Shown one piece after another: positions 1-8,814 of a DNA stretch of 64,000 nt. This DNA is from Actinoplanes sp. L3-i22 (GTDB lineage Bacteria; Actinomycetota; Actinomycetes; Mycobacteriales; Micromonosporaceae), in assembly GCF_019704555.1 (NCBI RefSeq), contig NZ_AP024745.1, positions 3,914,501-3,978,500 on the forward strand, read 5' to 3'. The notes beneath the pieces were generated by a model. It did not search any database. It was given only the letters and a program-made list of their open reading frames with translations, and was not told where the DNA came from. Position 1 is the first letter of the stretch. The number at the start of each line of letters is the position of its first letter. Position numbers and translations under genes: made by a program.

Positions 1-411
1 GCGCTGCTGGTCCAGCCGACCGCGGCCACCGCCGCGCGCTGGGTCGCCGGCCGGCTCGGCGACCGCGGGGGAGCGGCCCGGCTGCTGGCGTCCGGGCTGG
101 TCCTCGCGGTGCTGGGGATGGCGGCGCTGGCGCTGACCGGATCGCCGGCGGCGGTCGTCGGCGGGGCGCTGGCGTTCGGGATCGGTTTCGGTCTGCTGCA
201 GAACACCACACTGACGCTGATGTACGACCGGGCGCCGGACCAGGCGCTCACCGTCAGCGCGATCTGGAATTCCGCCTACGACCTCGGGATGGCCGCCGGC
301 GCGCTGGTTGCCGGGTTCCTCGTCACGGCGTACGGATATCAGTGGGTCTTCGTGCTGACCGCGGCGTCGATGCTGCCCGCCTTCGCCCTGCTGCGAGGGG
401 CACCGCGCTGA
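1..411 (+). CDS. MFS transporter, C-terminal part (cut by window edge)
   Basis: The frame is open from base 1 to a TGA at 409-411, giving the last 136 residues of a membrane protein. It holds about four hydrophobic segments separated by short charged loops, and one loop (WVAGRLGDRGG) resembles the conserved Arg/Gly/Asp loop between helices of major facilitator permeases. The Gly/Ala-rich helices fit the C-terminal half of a 12-helix drug or metabolite exporter. The substrate cannot be read from this fragment. It lies 170 bp upstream of the GT-like/decarboxylase module on the same strand, but a good promoter starts that module, so it may be a separate unit. Confidence 0.8.
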   Translation, partial: ALLVQPTAATAARWVAGRLGDRGGAARLLASGLVLAVLGMAALALTGSPAAVVGGALAFGIGFGLLQNTTLTLMYDRAPDQALTVSAIWNSAYDLGMAAGALVAGFLVTAYGYQWVFVLTAASMLPAFALLRGAPR

Positions 412-471
412 TCAAAAAGTTCCGGAACCGGTGTCGACCAGGTGTTTTCCGACATGTGACGGGTGTCCTAG

Positions 472-500
472 TTGTCACCCCGTGCGTGGTCCGTTAGGTT
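472..500 (+). promoter_or_regulatory. Candidate sigma-70-type promoter
   Basis: TTGTCA at 472-477 and TAGGTT at 495-500 are separated by exactly 17 bp. This matches the housekeeping -35/-10 layout and would start transcription near 507, about 75 nt before the GTG at 581. It would drive the 581-4581 module. Inferred from sequence only. Confidence 0.5.
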
Positions 501-580
501 CCTCGCGTTGTCCTGATCGGCGGGCGCCGATGTCCTGCGCCGTCGATTCTGCAACGGGTGGAAAGACGGGGGAAACGCGC

Positions 581-1822
581 GTGAATGGCCCGAAGCAGCG
601 CCGCCGGATCTGTCTGGTGGTGCCGACCAACCGTGAGTGCGTCGCGACGCTCGCCGAAGTCGTCGCCGAGGCGGAATACGCCGCCGCGCGTTTCGGCGTC
701 GACGTGCAACTGCTGGTGCTGGACTCCTCGGACCATTTCGCGGCGCACGCGGCGGCGCTGTCCGCAGCCGCGCACGTCTGGCATCTCGACGACGCCCGCC
801 AGCGGGAGTTCCTGCGCCGGGTGATCGCCACGGCCGACGTCGCCAAGCCGGATCTGCTGCTCGACCTGATGCAGCCGCGCGGCGTCTCCTACGGCGCCTG
901 CACCAACCGCGCGTTCCTGATCGCGGCCGCGCTGGGCTGCGACTCCGTGCACCGCCGCGACTCGGATCTGTACTTCCAGACGTACGCGGGGGAGAAGGTC
1001 TTCCCGATCGACGCCGAGCTCTCCGCGCTGGGGAGACCGGCCGGGGAGGTCGCGGCCACCGAGATCCGCCTCGACGACCGGCTCCGGGACCTGCCGGTGG
1101 CGATGGCCGGCGCCTCGTTCGTCGGGGAGATGTCCGTCGACATCGAGGACATCCGGGACCACGACGCCTATTACGACCTGGTCAGCCTCTGGGCCGCGCC
1201 GGGCAGCACCGACGAGGAGAAGCGGGCCCTCGTCGACGACTCGTTCACCGGCAGCGCGCCGTTCGACGGCGACCACGCGATTCTCTCCGTGGTCGACCCG
1301 ATGCGCGTCGACATGCACAACATCAGCTTTTACGGATTGCACGAGCGGGTGCCGCTGCCGACCGCCACGGACACCATCGGCAGCGACTATTTTCTCATTC
1401 ACGTCGCCGACAAGGGCGGCCTGCCCGGGCTTCTGCACAATCGGCACATCGTCAATTTCCACACCGCCGAGCGCAAGAGCGACGCGGGTTTCCTCGCCTA
1501 TCAGATGCGGTTCGCCAAGTTCATCCTGTCGATGTACTACCTGCACTTCGTCTACCAGCGGATGACCACCGACGACCCGGCCGATATCGCCGCCCTGGTG
1601 CGGGCGAGCACCTGGCAGCCGCGCGAGCCGAACGAGGCGACCGCCGACGCGATGGAGGCCGCGTACCGGCGGCTCGGCGGCCGGTTCACCCAGGTCGCCG
1701 ACCAGGTCCGGGCCCGCCGGGACACGCTGCTGATCGAGGCGCGCCGGGACATGGACGACTACGCGCTGCTGATCGACGACTGGGCGGCGTTGATCGCGGC
1801 CGCCCGCGTGACGTCCGTCTGA
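581..1822 (+). CDS. Glycosyltransferase-like protein (DUF6271-like)
   Basis: This is a 413-residue soluble protein. The GTG at 581 is chosen because GGGGGA sits 7 nt upstream; an in-frame start at 431 would add a poorly coded extension. The N-terminus (RRRICLVVPTNRE) and the pattern of a Rossmann-like first strand followed by an acidic DSD triad (residues 127-129) resemble GT-A-fold glycosyltransferases, where an Asp-x-Asp motif binds metal and nucleotide sugar. The overall sequence recalls the uncharacterised actinobacterial family DUF6271, which I name from memory. Its stop is 1 nt before the decarboxylase-GNAT start, so the two are translationally coupled. It could act on the product of that enzyme. 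Donor and acceptor are unknown. Confidence 0.6.
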   Translation: MNGPKQRRRICLVVPTNRECVATLAEVVAEAEYAAARFGVDVQLLVLDSSDHFAAHAAALSAAAHVWHLDDARQREFLRRVIATADVAKPDLLLDLMQPRGVSYGACTNRAFLIAAALGCDSVHRRDSDLYFQTYAGEKVFPIDAELSALGRPAGEVAATEIRLDDRLRDLPVAMAGASFVGEMSVDIEDIRDHDAYYDLVSLWAAPGSTDEEKRALVDDSFTGSAPFDGDHAILSVVDPMRVDMHNISFYGLHERVPLPTATDTIGSDYFLIHVADKGGLPGLLHNRHIVNFHTAERKSDAGFLAYQMRFAKFILSMYYLHFVYQRMTTDDPADIAALVRASTWQPREPNEATADAMEAAYRRLGGRFTQVADQVRARRDTLLIEARRDMDDYALLIDDWAALIAAARVTSV

Positions 1823-1823
1823 G

Positions 1824-3428
1824 ATGCCGCCCGCCCCGCACCTGAGCGCCGCGCTGGCCGCGGCCGACACCGACCGGATCGTCTACGACCTGACCGGCAT
1901 CGAGAACCAGTACCGGCGGCTGCTCGCCGAGCTGCCCGGCGCCGACGTGCGGTTCGCGATGAAGGCGTGCCCGGTCGACGACGTGCTGACCGGCCTCGCC
2001 GACCTGGGCGCGGGCTTCGACGCCGCCAGCCCCGGCGAGATCCGGCAGGCGCTGCGGACCGGGGTGCGCCCGCGCCGGGTGCACTACGGCAACACCGTCA
2101 AGTCGGACGCCGACATCGCGGCGGCGTACCGGCTCGGGATCGGCACCTACGCCACCGACTGTGCCGAGGACGTGCGGGCGATCGCCGCGCACGCGCCGGG
2201 CAGCCGGGTGTTCTGCCGGGTGACGACCACCGGGGCCGGGGCGGTGTGGGGGCTGACCGGCAAGTGCGGCAGCGGCGACCCGGTGTCGGTGCTCGTGCTG
2301 GCGCGCTCGCTCGGACTCGTGCCGGCCGGACTGTCGCTGCACGTGGGGTCGCAGCAGATGACCGTACGCGGATGGCAATTGGCTTTTGATTCTCTGGCCG
2401 AACTCCTGCCGCGGCTGCGTGACCAGGGGATCCGTCTCGACCACGTGAATCTCGGGGGTGGGCTGCCGGCCGCCGGGTACCCGGGGCTGACCCCGCCGAC
2501 CGCGGAGATCTTCGCGGCGATCCGGGCCGGCATGCGGCGGCTGCGCGAGCTGGCCGGCGGCGACCTGGGGTTCGTCGTGGAGCCCGGCCGTTACCTGGTC
2601 GCCGACCACGGTGTGATCCGGGCGCGGGTGGCGCGGCTGACCGTCCGGGACGAGGCCTGGCTCTATCTGAGCTGCGGGCGGTTCAACGGCCTGTACGAGG
2701 GTGACCAGCTGCGCTACCGCCTGGAGTTCCCGACCCGGGCCGGTGGTCCGGCGGTGCCGGCGGTGGTGGCCGGGCCCAGCTGCGACAGCGACGACGTGCT
2801 CGGCGGGGGCGTCGCGGTGCCGGTCCCGGCCGCGCTGACCTCGGGCGATCCGGTCTGGATCCACGCGGCCGGGGCGTATGCCACCAGCTACACCACGGTC
2901 GGTTTCAACGGATTCGACCCGCTGCCGTGCGAGACCGTGCGCGCCGAGCGGATCCGCCCGATCGAGCCGGGCGACTGGCCGGCGATCGTCACGCTCGAGG
3001 CCGAGGCCTACGGCAAGCAGGAACTCTCCGAGACCCCGGAGGCGCTGCGCTCGCGGGCGCACCCGGCGACGTCGTTCGCGCTCGACCTGGGCGACCGGAT
3101 CGGCGGCTACCTGCTCGCGCTGCCGTACCCGCCGGGCCGTTTCCCCGACCTCGCCCGGGCCGAGACCACGGCGTTCCGCTCCACCGATCTGCACCTGCAC
3201 GACATGGTCATCGACCCCGATCTCCGCGGCCGCGGGTGGGGACGGCGGCTGGCGCAACACCTGATCAAAACCGGGCAATTGCTTTCGTACGAAGGAATCT
3301 CGCTCGTCGCCGTCGACGGCGCCGCCGGGTTCTGGTCGTCACTGGGTTTCCGCGTTCAGCCGCGGGTGACGCTGCCCGCCCGGTACGGCCCGGACGCCGT
3401 CTACATGTCCCGCGACCTGAAGGAATAG
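1824..3428 (+). CDS. PLP-dependent decarboxylase fused to a GNAT acetyltransferase
   Basis: A 534-residue two-domain enzyme. Residues 1 to about 370 form a fold-type III (alanine racemase-like) Orn/Lys/DAP decarboxylase: AMKAC carries the PLP lysine (K47), followed by HVGSQQ (H173), the glycine loop NLGGGLP, EPGRYLV, and CDSDD with the conserved cysteine (C320) supplied across the dimer. Residues about 375-534 are a GNAT domain with the acetyl-CoA loop RGRGWG near 468-473. Known members decarboxylate basic amino acids to amines; acylation of that amine by the fused domain is an inference. The start lies 1 nt after the upstream stop and an exporter follows 4 nt downstream, suggesting a small biosynthesis-export operon. 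Confidence 0.8.
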   Translation: MPPAPHLSAALAAADTDRIVYDLTGIENQYRRLLAELPGADVRFAMKACPVDDVLTGLADLGAGFDAASPGEIRQALRTGVRPRRVHYGNTVKSDADIAAAYRLGIGTYATDCAEDVRAIAAHAPGSRVFCRVTTTGAGAVWGLTGKCGSGDPVSVLVLARSLGLVPAGLSLHVGSQQMTVRGWQLAFDSLAELLPRLRDQGIRLDHVNLGGGLPAAGYPGLTPPTAEIFAAIRAGMRRLRELAGGDLGFVVEPGRYLVADHGVIRARVARLTVRDEAWLYLSCGRFNGLYEGDQLRYRLEFPTRAGGPAVPAVVAGPSCDSDDVLGGGVAVPVPAALTSGDPVWIHAAGAYATSYTTVGFNGFDPLPCETVRAERIRPIEPGDWPAIVTLEAEAYGKQELSETPEALRSRAHPATSFALDLGDRIGGYLLALPYPPGRFPDLARAETTAFRSTDLHLHDMVIDPDLRGRGWGRRLAQHLIKTGQLLSYEGISLVAVDGAAGFWSSLGFRVQPRVTLPARYGPDAVYMSRDLKE

Positions 3429-3432
3429 CCCC

Positions 3433-4581
3433 GTGTCGTTTCGCCGCGCCCAGTTGTCGGTCGCCGCCCTGTTCGGCTCGCTCGGTTTCCAGTACTCCAC
3501 CTGGGCCGCCCGGATCCCGGCGCTGACCGAGCGGCTGCACCTGTCCTCCGCCGAGGTCGGCGTGCTGCTGCTGGCCGCCGGCGTGGGCGCGGTGCTGTCC
3601 GCCCCGCTGGTGCCCAGGCTGATGGCCGCGCTCGGCTCCCGCACCCTCGCGGTCACCGCGGTGTTCGTGCTGGTCGCGGCGCTGGCCGGGCTGGCCGTCG
3701 TGCCGGGCTACCCGCTCGCGCTGGGCGTGCTGCTGATCGACGGCGTCGCGGTCGGCTGCCTGAACGTGGCGATGAACGCGCAGGGCGCCGCGCTGGAGAG
3801 CACGTTCGAGCGGACCACGATGGCGAAGCTGCACGCCACGTTCAGCGGTGGCATCTTCGGCGGGGCGCTGCTCGCCTCGGCGGTCACCTCGGCGACCGGG
3901 TCGGTCCCGGTGCACTTCGCGGTGGCCGGCGCGATCCTGCTGGTCCTGGCGCTGTCGGCGCGCCCGGCGTTGCTGCCCGAGGACCTGCCGTCGCCGGCCG
4001 CGGCGACCGGGCGCAAGTGGAGCCTGCCGACCGGCGCGGTGCTCTGGCTCGGCCTGGCCATGCTGCTGGCCACGATCACCGAGGGCGCGATGACCGACTG
4101 GTCGGCCCTGTACCTCAAGGACGTCGCGCACGCGGCCGACCACCTGCTGCCGCTGGGCATCGCGGTGACCTCGGGCATGATGCTGCTCGCCCGCCTGTTC
4201 GCCGACGGCTGGCGGGACCACTGGGGCGACCGGAGCGTCGTCGTGGCCGGTGGCACGCTCGCCGCCGCGGGCCTGGCCGCCGGGCTGCTGGGCGGTGGCG
4301 CCTACGCCGCGCTGGCCGGGTTTGCCTGCGTCGGCCTGGGCATGGCCGCGGTCAGCCCGTGCCTGTACATGGCCGCCGCCCGGCACGGTACGACCGCACT
4401 GACCGCGGCCGCCACGATGAGCACGACCGGGCTGCTGGTCGGGCCGCCGGCGATCGGGTTCGTCGCCCAGGGTGTCGGCCTGACCTGGAGCATGGCGGTG
4501 GTGGCCGGTACGGCCGCCCTCACCGCCCTCTGCGCGACGGCGATCCGCTGGCCGTCCCGCGCGGCCGTCGCGGTGAGTTGA
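3433..4581 (+). CDS. MFS transporter
   Basis: A 382-residue polytopic protein with about 12 hydrophobic helices, starting at GTG 3433 just after the decarboxylase-GNAT stop. The first helix (SVAALFGSLGFQYSTWAARIPAL) and the sequence LLIDGVAVGCLNVAMNAQGA resemble the FucP/YbjJ-like branch of the major facilitator superfamily. It is the last gene of the 581-4581 operon and ends just before a strong hairpin. From position it probably exports the product made by the two upstream enzymes, although MFS families include importers. Substrate specificity cannot be read from sequence. Confidence 0.8.
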   Translation: MSFRRAQLSVAALFGSLGFQYSTWAARIPALTERLHLSSAEVGVLLLAAGVGAVLSAPLVPRLMAALGSRTLAVTAVFVLVAALAGLAVVPGYPLALGVLLIDGVAVGCLNVAMNAQGAALESTFERTTMAKLHATFSGGIFGGALLASAVTSATGSVPVHFAVAGAILLVLALSARPALLPEDLPSPAAATGRKWSLPTGAVLWLGLAMLLATITEGAMTDWSALYLKDVAHAADHLLPLGIAVTSGMMLLARLFADGWRDHWGDRSVVVAGGTLAAAGLAAGLLGGGAYAALAGFACVGLGMAAVSPCLYMAAARHGTTALTAAATMSTTGLLVGPPAIGFVAQGVGLTWSMAVVAGTAALTALCATAIRWPSRAAVAVS

Positions 4582-4584
4582 GCC

Positions 4585-4617
4585 CCGGCCGCCCGCCGGT
4601 CCCGTGCGGGCGGCCGG
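4585..4617. terminator. Bidirectional hairpin terminator
   Basis: A perfect 12-bp stem (CCGGCCGCCCGC at 4585-4596 with its complement at 4606-4617) encloses a 9-nt loop. It lies between the convergent stops of the MFS gene (4581) and the S1 protease (4630) and has no T-tract, as is usual for actinobacterial terminators. Confidence 0.65.
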
Positions 4618-4629
4618 ACCCCTACCAGT

Positions 4630-6174
4630 TCAGCCGCGGCGCCACTTCTGGTTGGCGCCGCCGAGGCAGTCCCACAGGAGCAGCTTCGCGCCGTTGCCGT
4701 TCACCCAGCCCCCGATGTCCAGGCACTTGTTGGCCTGCGGGTTGACCAGGTCGCCGGCCGCGCTGAGCACCCACTGCTGGGCCGGGTTGCCGCTGCACGT
4801 GGCGATCTGGATGACCGCGCCGTTGGTGGTCGAGCCCCACGGCACGTCCAGGCACATGTTGTTGCCGGTGCGCAGGGCGCCGCCGGTGGCCTCCCACTTC
4901 TGGGCGCCGCTGCCGTTGCAGTCCCACGTCTGCACCTGCACGCCGTCGGCGAAGTTGCCGTTCGGCACGTCGAGGCAGAGGTTGTTCCAGTTACTGACGA
5001 TCGCCGTGCCGCCGCTGCCGCCGGCGGTGGTCAGCGACAGGCCGTAGACCGACAGGATCTCGTTGACCGGCTGGAACCACATCGTGCCGCCGCTGGTGCA
5101 GTTGCCGGTGCCGCCGGAGGTGACGCCCTGCGCCTGGTTGCCGGAGATCCACGAGCCGCCGGAGTCGCCCGGCTCGGCGCACGCGTTGCTGCGGTTCAGG
5201 CCGGAGACCGCGCCCTGGGCGTAGTTGATCGTCTCGTTCTTGCCGAGCAGCGTGCCGCAGCGCCAGCCGGTGGTCCGCCCGGACCGGCAGATCGAGCTGC
5301 CGACCGCGGCCTCCGACGATCCGCTGACCAGCACGTTCCCGCCGGCGTAGTTGTTCACCCAGGGCTGCGAGACCCAGTTGCCGTTGGTCCGCACCCAGGC
5401 GTAGTCGTTGCCGGGGAACGACGAACCGGCGAACGTCCCCTGGGCGACGTTGTTGTAGCCGAGCGTCGGGCTGCCCGCGCCGCCGCAGTGCCCGGCGGTG
5501 ACGAAGCCGCCGGCGACCGGGAAGCCGACCGAGCAGAGCGTGTTGCCGTTGATCACGTACTGGTCGCCGCCGCGCGTGTCGTACATCGGCTTCGGCTGCT
5601 CGGCGGCGGTCCGCACGGTGACCGCGCCGGCGCCGGCGGCCGCCGCGAACGCGCGGGCCCGGGCCTCGGTGCCCGGCTCGGTGGTGATCACGACGCGGTT
5701 GGCGGCCGGGTCGACGTACCAGCTGCGGATCGCGTCCGGGGCCGATGCCGCGCGGCGGTCGAGTTTGGCGCGGGCGGCGTCGAGGTCGCTCTCGGCGCGG
5801 GCCACGACGACCGGGTCGGCGCCCTCCGCGCGGACCTTCGCGGCGTCGTCCTTGCTGGTCACGGCGACCGTCAGGCGGCCGGCGCCGGTCGGGATCCAGG
5901 CGCCGCCGAAGTGTTTGCCGAGCTGGGCGCGCAGCCGCTTCTCGACGACCGGGGCGGCGGCCTCGGTGGTGAGCCGGGCGGCGATCTGGGCGTCGTCGAG
6001 GTGCAGGTCACGGCGCATCGCGTCGAGCATGCCGGGCGCGAGATCGAGTCGGGTGGCCGGCGACGAGGCGGCCGGGGACGACGGGGCGGGGGCGGCGTGC
6101 CCGGCGGGTGGGCTCACCGTGACCGCGGCGACGGCGACCGCGCCGGCCAGTAGCGACTTGAGGATACGGGGCAT
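4630..6174 (-). CDS. Secreted trypsin-like (S1) protease with ricin-type lectin domain
   Basis: A 514-residue secreted serine endopeptidase. Residues 1-28 are a signal peptide ending in GHAA. Residues about 40-185 are a prodomain of the alpha-lytic protease/streptogrisin type, a folding chaperone that is later removed. The catalytic domain shows the triad in TAGHCG (H229), NDYAW (D257) and GDSGGS (S338). Residues about 385-514 form a ricin B-type beta-trefoil with three QxW-like repeats (AQKW, AQQW, NQKW), which would bind polysaccharide and target the protease. The promoter region is shared with the divergent GH43 gene and contains a perfect 12-bp palindrome. Known relatives degrade extracellular protein; the natural substrate here is unknown. 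Confidence 0.92.
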   Translation of the reverse strand: MPRILKSLLAGAVAVAAVTVSPPAGHAAPAPSSPAASSPATRLDLAPGMLDAMRRDLHLDDAQIAARLTTEAAAPVVEKRLRAQLGKHFGGAWIPTGAGRLTVAVTSKDDAAKVRAEGADPVVVARAESDLDAARAKLDRRAASAPDAIRSWYVDPAANRVVITTEPGTEARARAFAAAAGAGAVTVRTAAEQPKPMYDTRGGDQYVINGNTLCSVGFPVAGGFVTAGHCGGAGSPTLGYNNVAQGTFAGSSFPGNDYAWVRTNGNWVSQPWVNNYAGGNVLVSGSSEAAVGSSICRSGRTTGWRCGTLLGKNETINYAQGAVSGLNRSNACAEPGDSGGSWISGNQAQGVTSGGTGNCTSGGTMWFQPVNEILSVYGLSLTTAGGSGGTAIVSNWNNLCLDVPNGNFADGVQVQTWDCNGSGAQKWEATGGALRTGNNMCLDVPWGSTTNGAVIQIATCSGNPAQQWVLSAAGDLVNPQANKCLDIGGWVNGNGAKLLLWDCLGGANQKWRRG

Positions 6175-6210
6175 CCGGACGTCCTTCCAGACATGTTGGG
6201 GGATGTGGAA

Positions 6211-6222
6211 GAGAGCGCTCTC
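6211..6222. promoter_or_regulatory. Palindromic operator GAGAGCGCTCTC
   Basis: A perfect 12-bp palindrome in the 133-bp gap between the divergent protease and GH43 genes, 37 bp upstream of the protease start. The GAGCGCTC core is shared with the two CebR-type boxes near 20.7 kb, but the flanking bases differ (GAG..CTC instead of GGG..CCC). A LacI-family carbohydrate regulator is likely; which one is unknown. Confidence 0.5.
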
Positions 6223-6307
6223 AGGCTTGATTCTTTACAGGTGTCCGCTCTACTGTCAACAAACCTCAACAATTACGCTCGTCAATGAAAATCCCCCGGG
6301 AGCAGCC

Positions 6308-7348
6308 ATGCGAAGAGTGCTCGCCGCATTGACTCTGATCATTTCCGTCCTTGTCGCACCGGTTCCGGCCGACGCGGGACAGACCAGCCTGCGGGCCGCC
6401 GACCCGAGCGTGCTGCGCGTCGGCGGGACCTACGTCGGCGTGCAGTCGACGGGCGCGGGCATCGCCGTACGGCAAGCCTCTTCGCCTGATGGTCTGGCTT
6501 CTGCCGCAGGCCGCACGGTCTGGACCGACACCGGGAACCTCGGTGAGGTGTGGGCGCCGGAGGTGCACTTCGACGGTGGGCGGTACTACATCTATTTCAC
6601 CGCCGGACGCGGTTCGGCCCATCGGATGTACGTGATCAGCTCCGCGACCGCCGCGTCGGGCTACGGCGGCGCGACCCGGCTGGTGTTGCCCGACGACAAA
6701 TGGGCGATCGACGGGACCATGTTCGTGTTCAACGGGCAGCGCTGGTTCGTCTGGTCCGGGTGGGCCGGCGACACCAACGTCGAGCAGAACCTCTACATCG
6801 CCCGGATGAGCAGCCCGACCGCGACGACCGGGGCGCGCTACGTGATCTCGCAGCCGCGGGAGGGCTGGGAGCGGGTGGTCGGCAATCCGTACATCAACGA
6901 GGGGCCGGAGGCGATCCGGGACCCGAACGGGCAGCTGCACATCGTCTACTCCGCGAACGGCAGCTGGAGCGAGCAGTACTGCCTCGGTGAGCTGCGGCTG
7001 CGGGCCGGCGGGGATCCGGCCTACGTCTGGGACTGGTACAAGTCGAACGGCTGCCTGTTCGGCTCGAACCGCGCCACGATGATGGCCGGCTGGGATCCGA
7101 CGGTGACTGTCAACGGACCTGGGCACAACACGTTCGTGCTGCTCAACGGGGATATCGCGACCAGTCCGCCGGCCGGGCCGCGATTTCCGCTGATGTATCA
7201 CGCGGTGCCGAAGGGGACGCCGTACGCGTGGGCGAACCGCTACTGGTACACCGGCACGTTCTGCTGGTGGGGCAACACGACGTACTCCCGGGCGAACGTG
7301 CCGGGCGCGACCACCGACACCGGCTTCAGCCTCAAGTTCTTCGAATAG
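6308..7348 (+). CDS. Secreted GH43 family glycoside hydrolase
   Basis: A 346-residue secreted enzyme. The ATG at 6308 has GGGAG 5 nt upstream and opens a signal peptide (MRRVLAALTLIISVLVAPVPADA). Mature-protein features fit a GH43 five-bladed propeller: the catalytic base in AADPSVL (D32), the pKa-tuning Asp in AIDGTM (D135) and the acid Glu in NEGPEA (E198), plus WAPEVHFDGGRYYIYF. GH43 enzymes remove arabinose or xylose from plant hemicellulose by inversion; an arabinofuranosidase or arabinanase role is likely but not certain. It is divergent from the S1 protease and probably shares the palindromic operator at 6211, suggesting both respond to a plant-derived sugar. Confidence 0.82.
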   Translation: MRRVLAALTLIISVLVAPVPADAGQTSLRAADPSVLRVGGTYVGVQSTGAGIAVRQASSPDGLASAAGRTVWTDTGNLGEVWAPEVHFDGGRYYIYFTAGRGSAHRMYVISSATAASGYGGATRLVLPDDKWAIDGTMFVFNGQRWFVWSGWAGDTNVEQNLYIARMSSPTATTGARYVISQPREGWERVVGNPYINEGPEAIRDPNGQLHIVYSANGSWSEQYCLGELRLRAGGDPAYVWDWYKSNGCLFGSNRATMMAGWDPTVTVNGPGHNTFVLLNGDIATSPPAGPRFPLMYHAVPKGTPYAWANRYWYTGTFCWWGNTTYSRANVPGATTDTGFSLKFFE

Positions 7349-7422
7349 CCCCCGGCCGGGAAGATCGTCGGCTGACGATATGGTGGCGGCTCCTGGCCTT
7401 GCGGTGTAACGGGGGTTGACGC

Positions 7423-8814
7423 ATGCCGGTGAATCGAGGCCGACTGTGGGCCGTGCTGATCATTGTCGTCGGGGTGCTGGTCGCGGCCGTGGTCGTCGCG
7501 GTGCTCGTCGGCGGGTCGGACGGCCCGGACACGACGCCGGTCACGTCCGGCAGCGCCGGCGGCACGGCCGTCCGGAAGACGGCGGCGGCCGGCCCGGACG
7601 GTGACGGCGGCACGGTCGCGTGGACCACCGACACCAAGACCGGCTCCTGGACCGCGGAGGTGGTCGGCGACACGGCCGTGCTGCTGGACGGCACAGCGCT
7701 GCTCGGCCTGAACGTCGCCGACGGCAGCCGGCGGTGGCGGTTGCCGTATGCGAGCAAGGACACCACGTTCGTCGTGGCCGGCGCCATGGTCGTCGTGCAG
7801 CAGGGCAACGACGGCCCGCTCGACGTGATCGAGCCGGCTACCGGCCGCATCGCCTGGTCCACCGCCGGTCCGGCCCGGATGGTGGCTCGGGCCGACGCGC
7901 TCTACCTGGATCCGTGCCCGCGCCGGCCGGGCCCGGACGACTCCTGCGTCACGGTGAAACGGCGGGTCACCGACGGCGCCACGCTCTGGTCCGTCAAGGA
8001 CCCCGGCTTCTTCCTGCAGGACAACGTGATCGGCGGGCGATCGCCGCTGGCGCCGGCCGCGACCGCTTATCTGCCGGTCACGACCTCGGCCAAGGGCCCG
8101 GCCCGGGGCGCGCTGCTGGACACGGCCTCGGGCCGCCTGCTCGCCGGCCGGATCGCGCCGCACGCCTGGTACCTGCTCGCGGCCGGGCACACCCTGGTCG
8201 CCACCGACCATGATCCGGCGCCCGGCGACGACGACTGCACGGTGCGGGTCGACGCGGTCGACGCCGTCACCGGGAAGCCCGCCTGGCACGGCGCGGTCTA
8301 CAGCGGCCGTAAGGCGAACGGCGAGTGCGCGAAGCAGCTCAGCTCGGCCTACTCCGGCACCGTGCTGCTCGGCTCGGGCAGCGACGTGGCCGCGGTGAGC
8401 CGGAACGGTCGCGCGACGCTGACCGACGTCACCACCGGCAAGGTCCGCTGGACCGCCGCGGAACCGGGCGTGCCGATCGCCGGCGACGACCGGAGCCTGC
8501 TGGTCCGCGACAACGCGGAGACCGGGCCGATCGCACTGCTCGACCTGGCGACCGGCCGGAAGCTCTGGGCCGCACCGGATCCCGGCCTGCCCGGCTCGTC
8601 GGCCAGTTGGGCGGCGGTCGTCGCGGGTGACCTGGTCGCGGTGATGGGCGCGACCGGCGACCGGCCCTACGTGCTGGTCTACGACGCGCGGACCGGCCGG
8701 CTGCTGGCCCGGCGCGGTGGCTGGCTCACCGGGATCGGCGACGGCTGGGTGATGGTGTCAACCACGGTGGGCGCCGGAGCGGGCGGCCTGAAGGTCCAGA
8801 TGCTGAGGTTCTGA
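7423..8814 (+). CDS. Membrane-anchored PQQ-like beta-propeller protein
   Basis: A 463-residue protein with one N-terminal membrane anchor (residues about 7-30, AVLIIVVGVLVAAVVVAVLVGG) and a large extracytoplasmic part. Blade-like repeats occur with Trp at a fixed position: DGSRRWRLPY, TGRIAWSTAG, GATLWSV, TGKPAWHG, TGKVRWTA and TGRKLWAA. This is the signature of PQQ/BamB-type propellers. Such proteins in actinobacteria usually act as extracellular binding or scaffold modules, and no enzymatic motif is visible. The stop overlaps the 3' end of the convergent ankyrin gene by 57 bp. The substrate is unknown. Confidence 0.7.
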   Translation: MPVNRGRLWAVLIIVVGVLVAAVVVAVLVGGSDGPDTTPVTSGSAGGTAVRKTAAAGPDGDGGTVAWTTDTKTGSWTAEVVGDTAVLLDGTALLGLNVADGSRRWRLPYASKDTTFVVAGAMVVVQQGNDGPLDVIEPATGRIAWSTAGPARMVARADALYLDPCPRRPGPDDSCVTVKRRVTDGATLWSVKDPGFFLQDNVIGGRSPLAPAATAYLPVTTSAKGPARGALLDTASGRLLAGRIAPHAWYLLAAGHTLVATDHDPAPGDDDCTVRVDAVDAVTGKPAWHGAVYSGRKANGECAKQLSSAYSGTVLLGSGSDVAAVSRNGRATLTDVTTGKVRWTAAEPGVPIAGDDRSLLVRDNAETGPIALLDLATGRKLWAAPDPGLPGSSASWAAVVAGDLVAVMGATGDRPYVLVYDARTGRLLARRGGWLTGIGDGWVMVSTTVGAGAGGLKVQMLRF

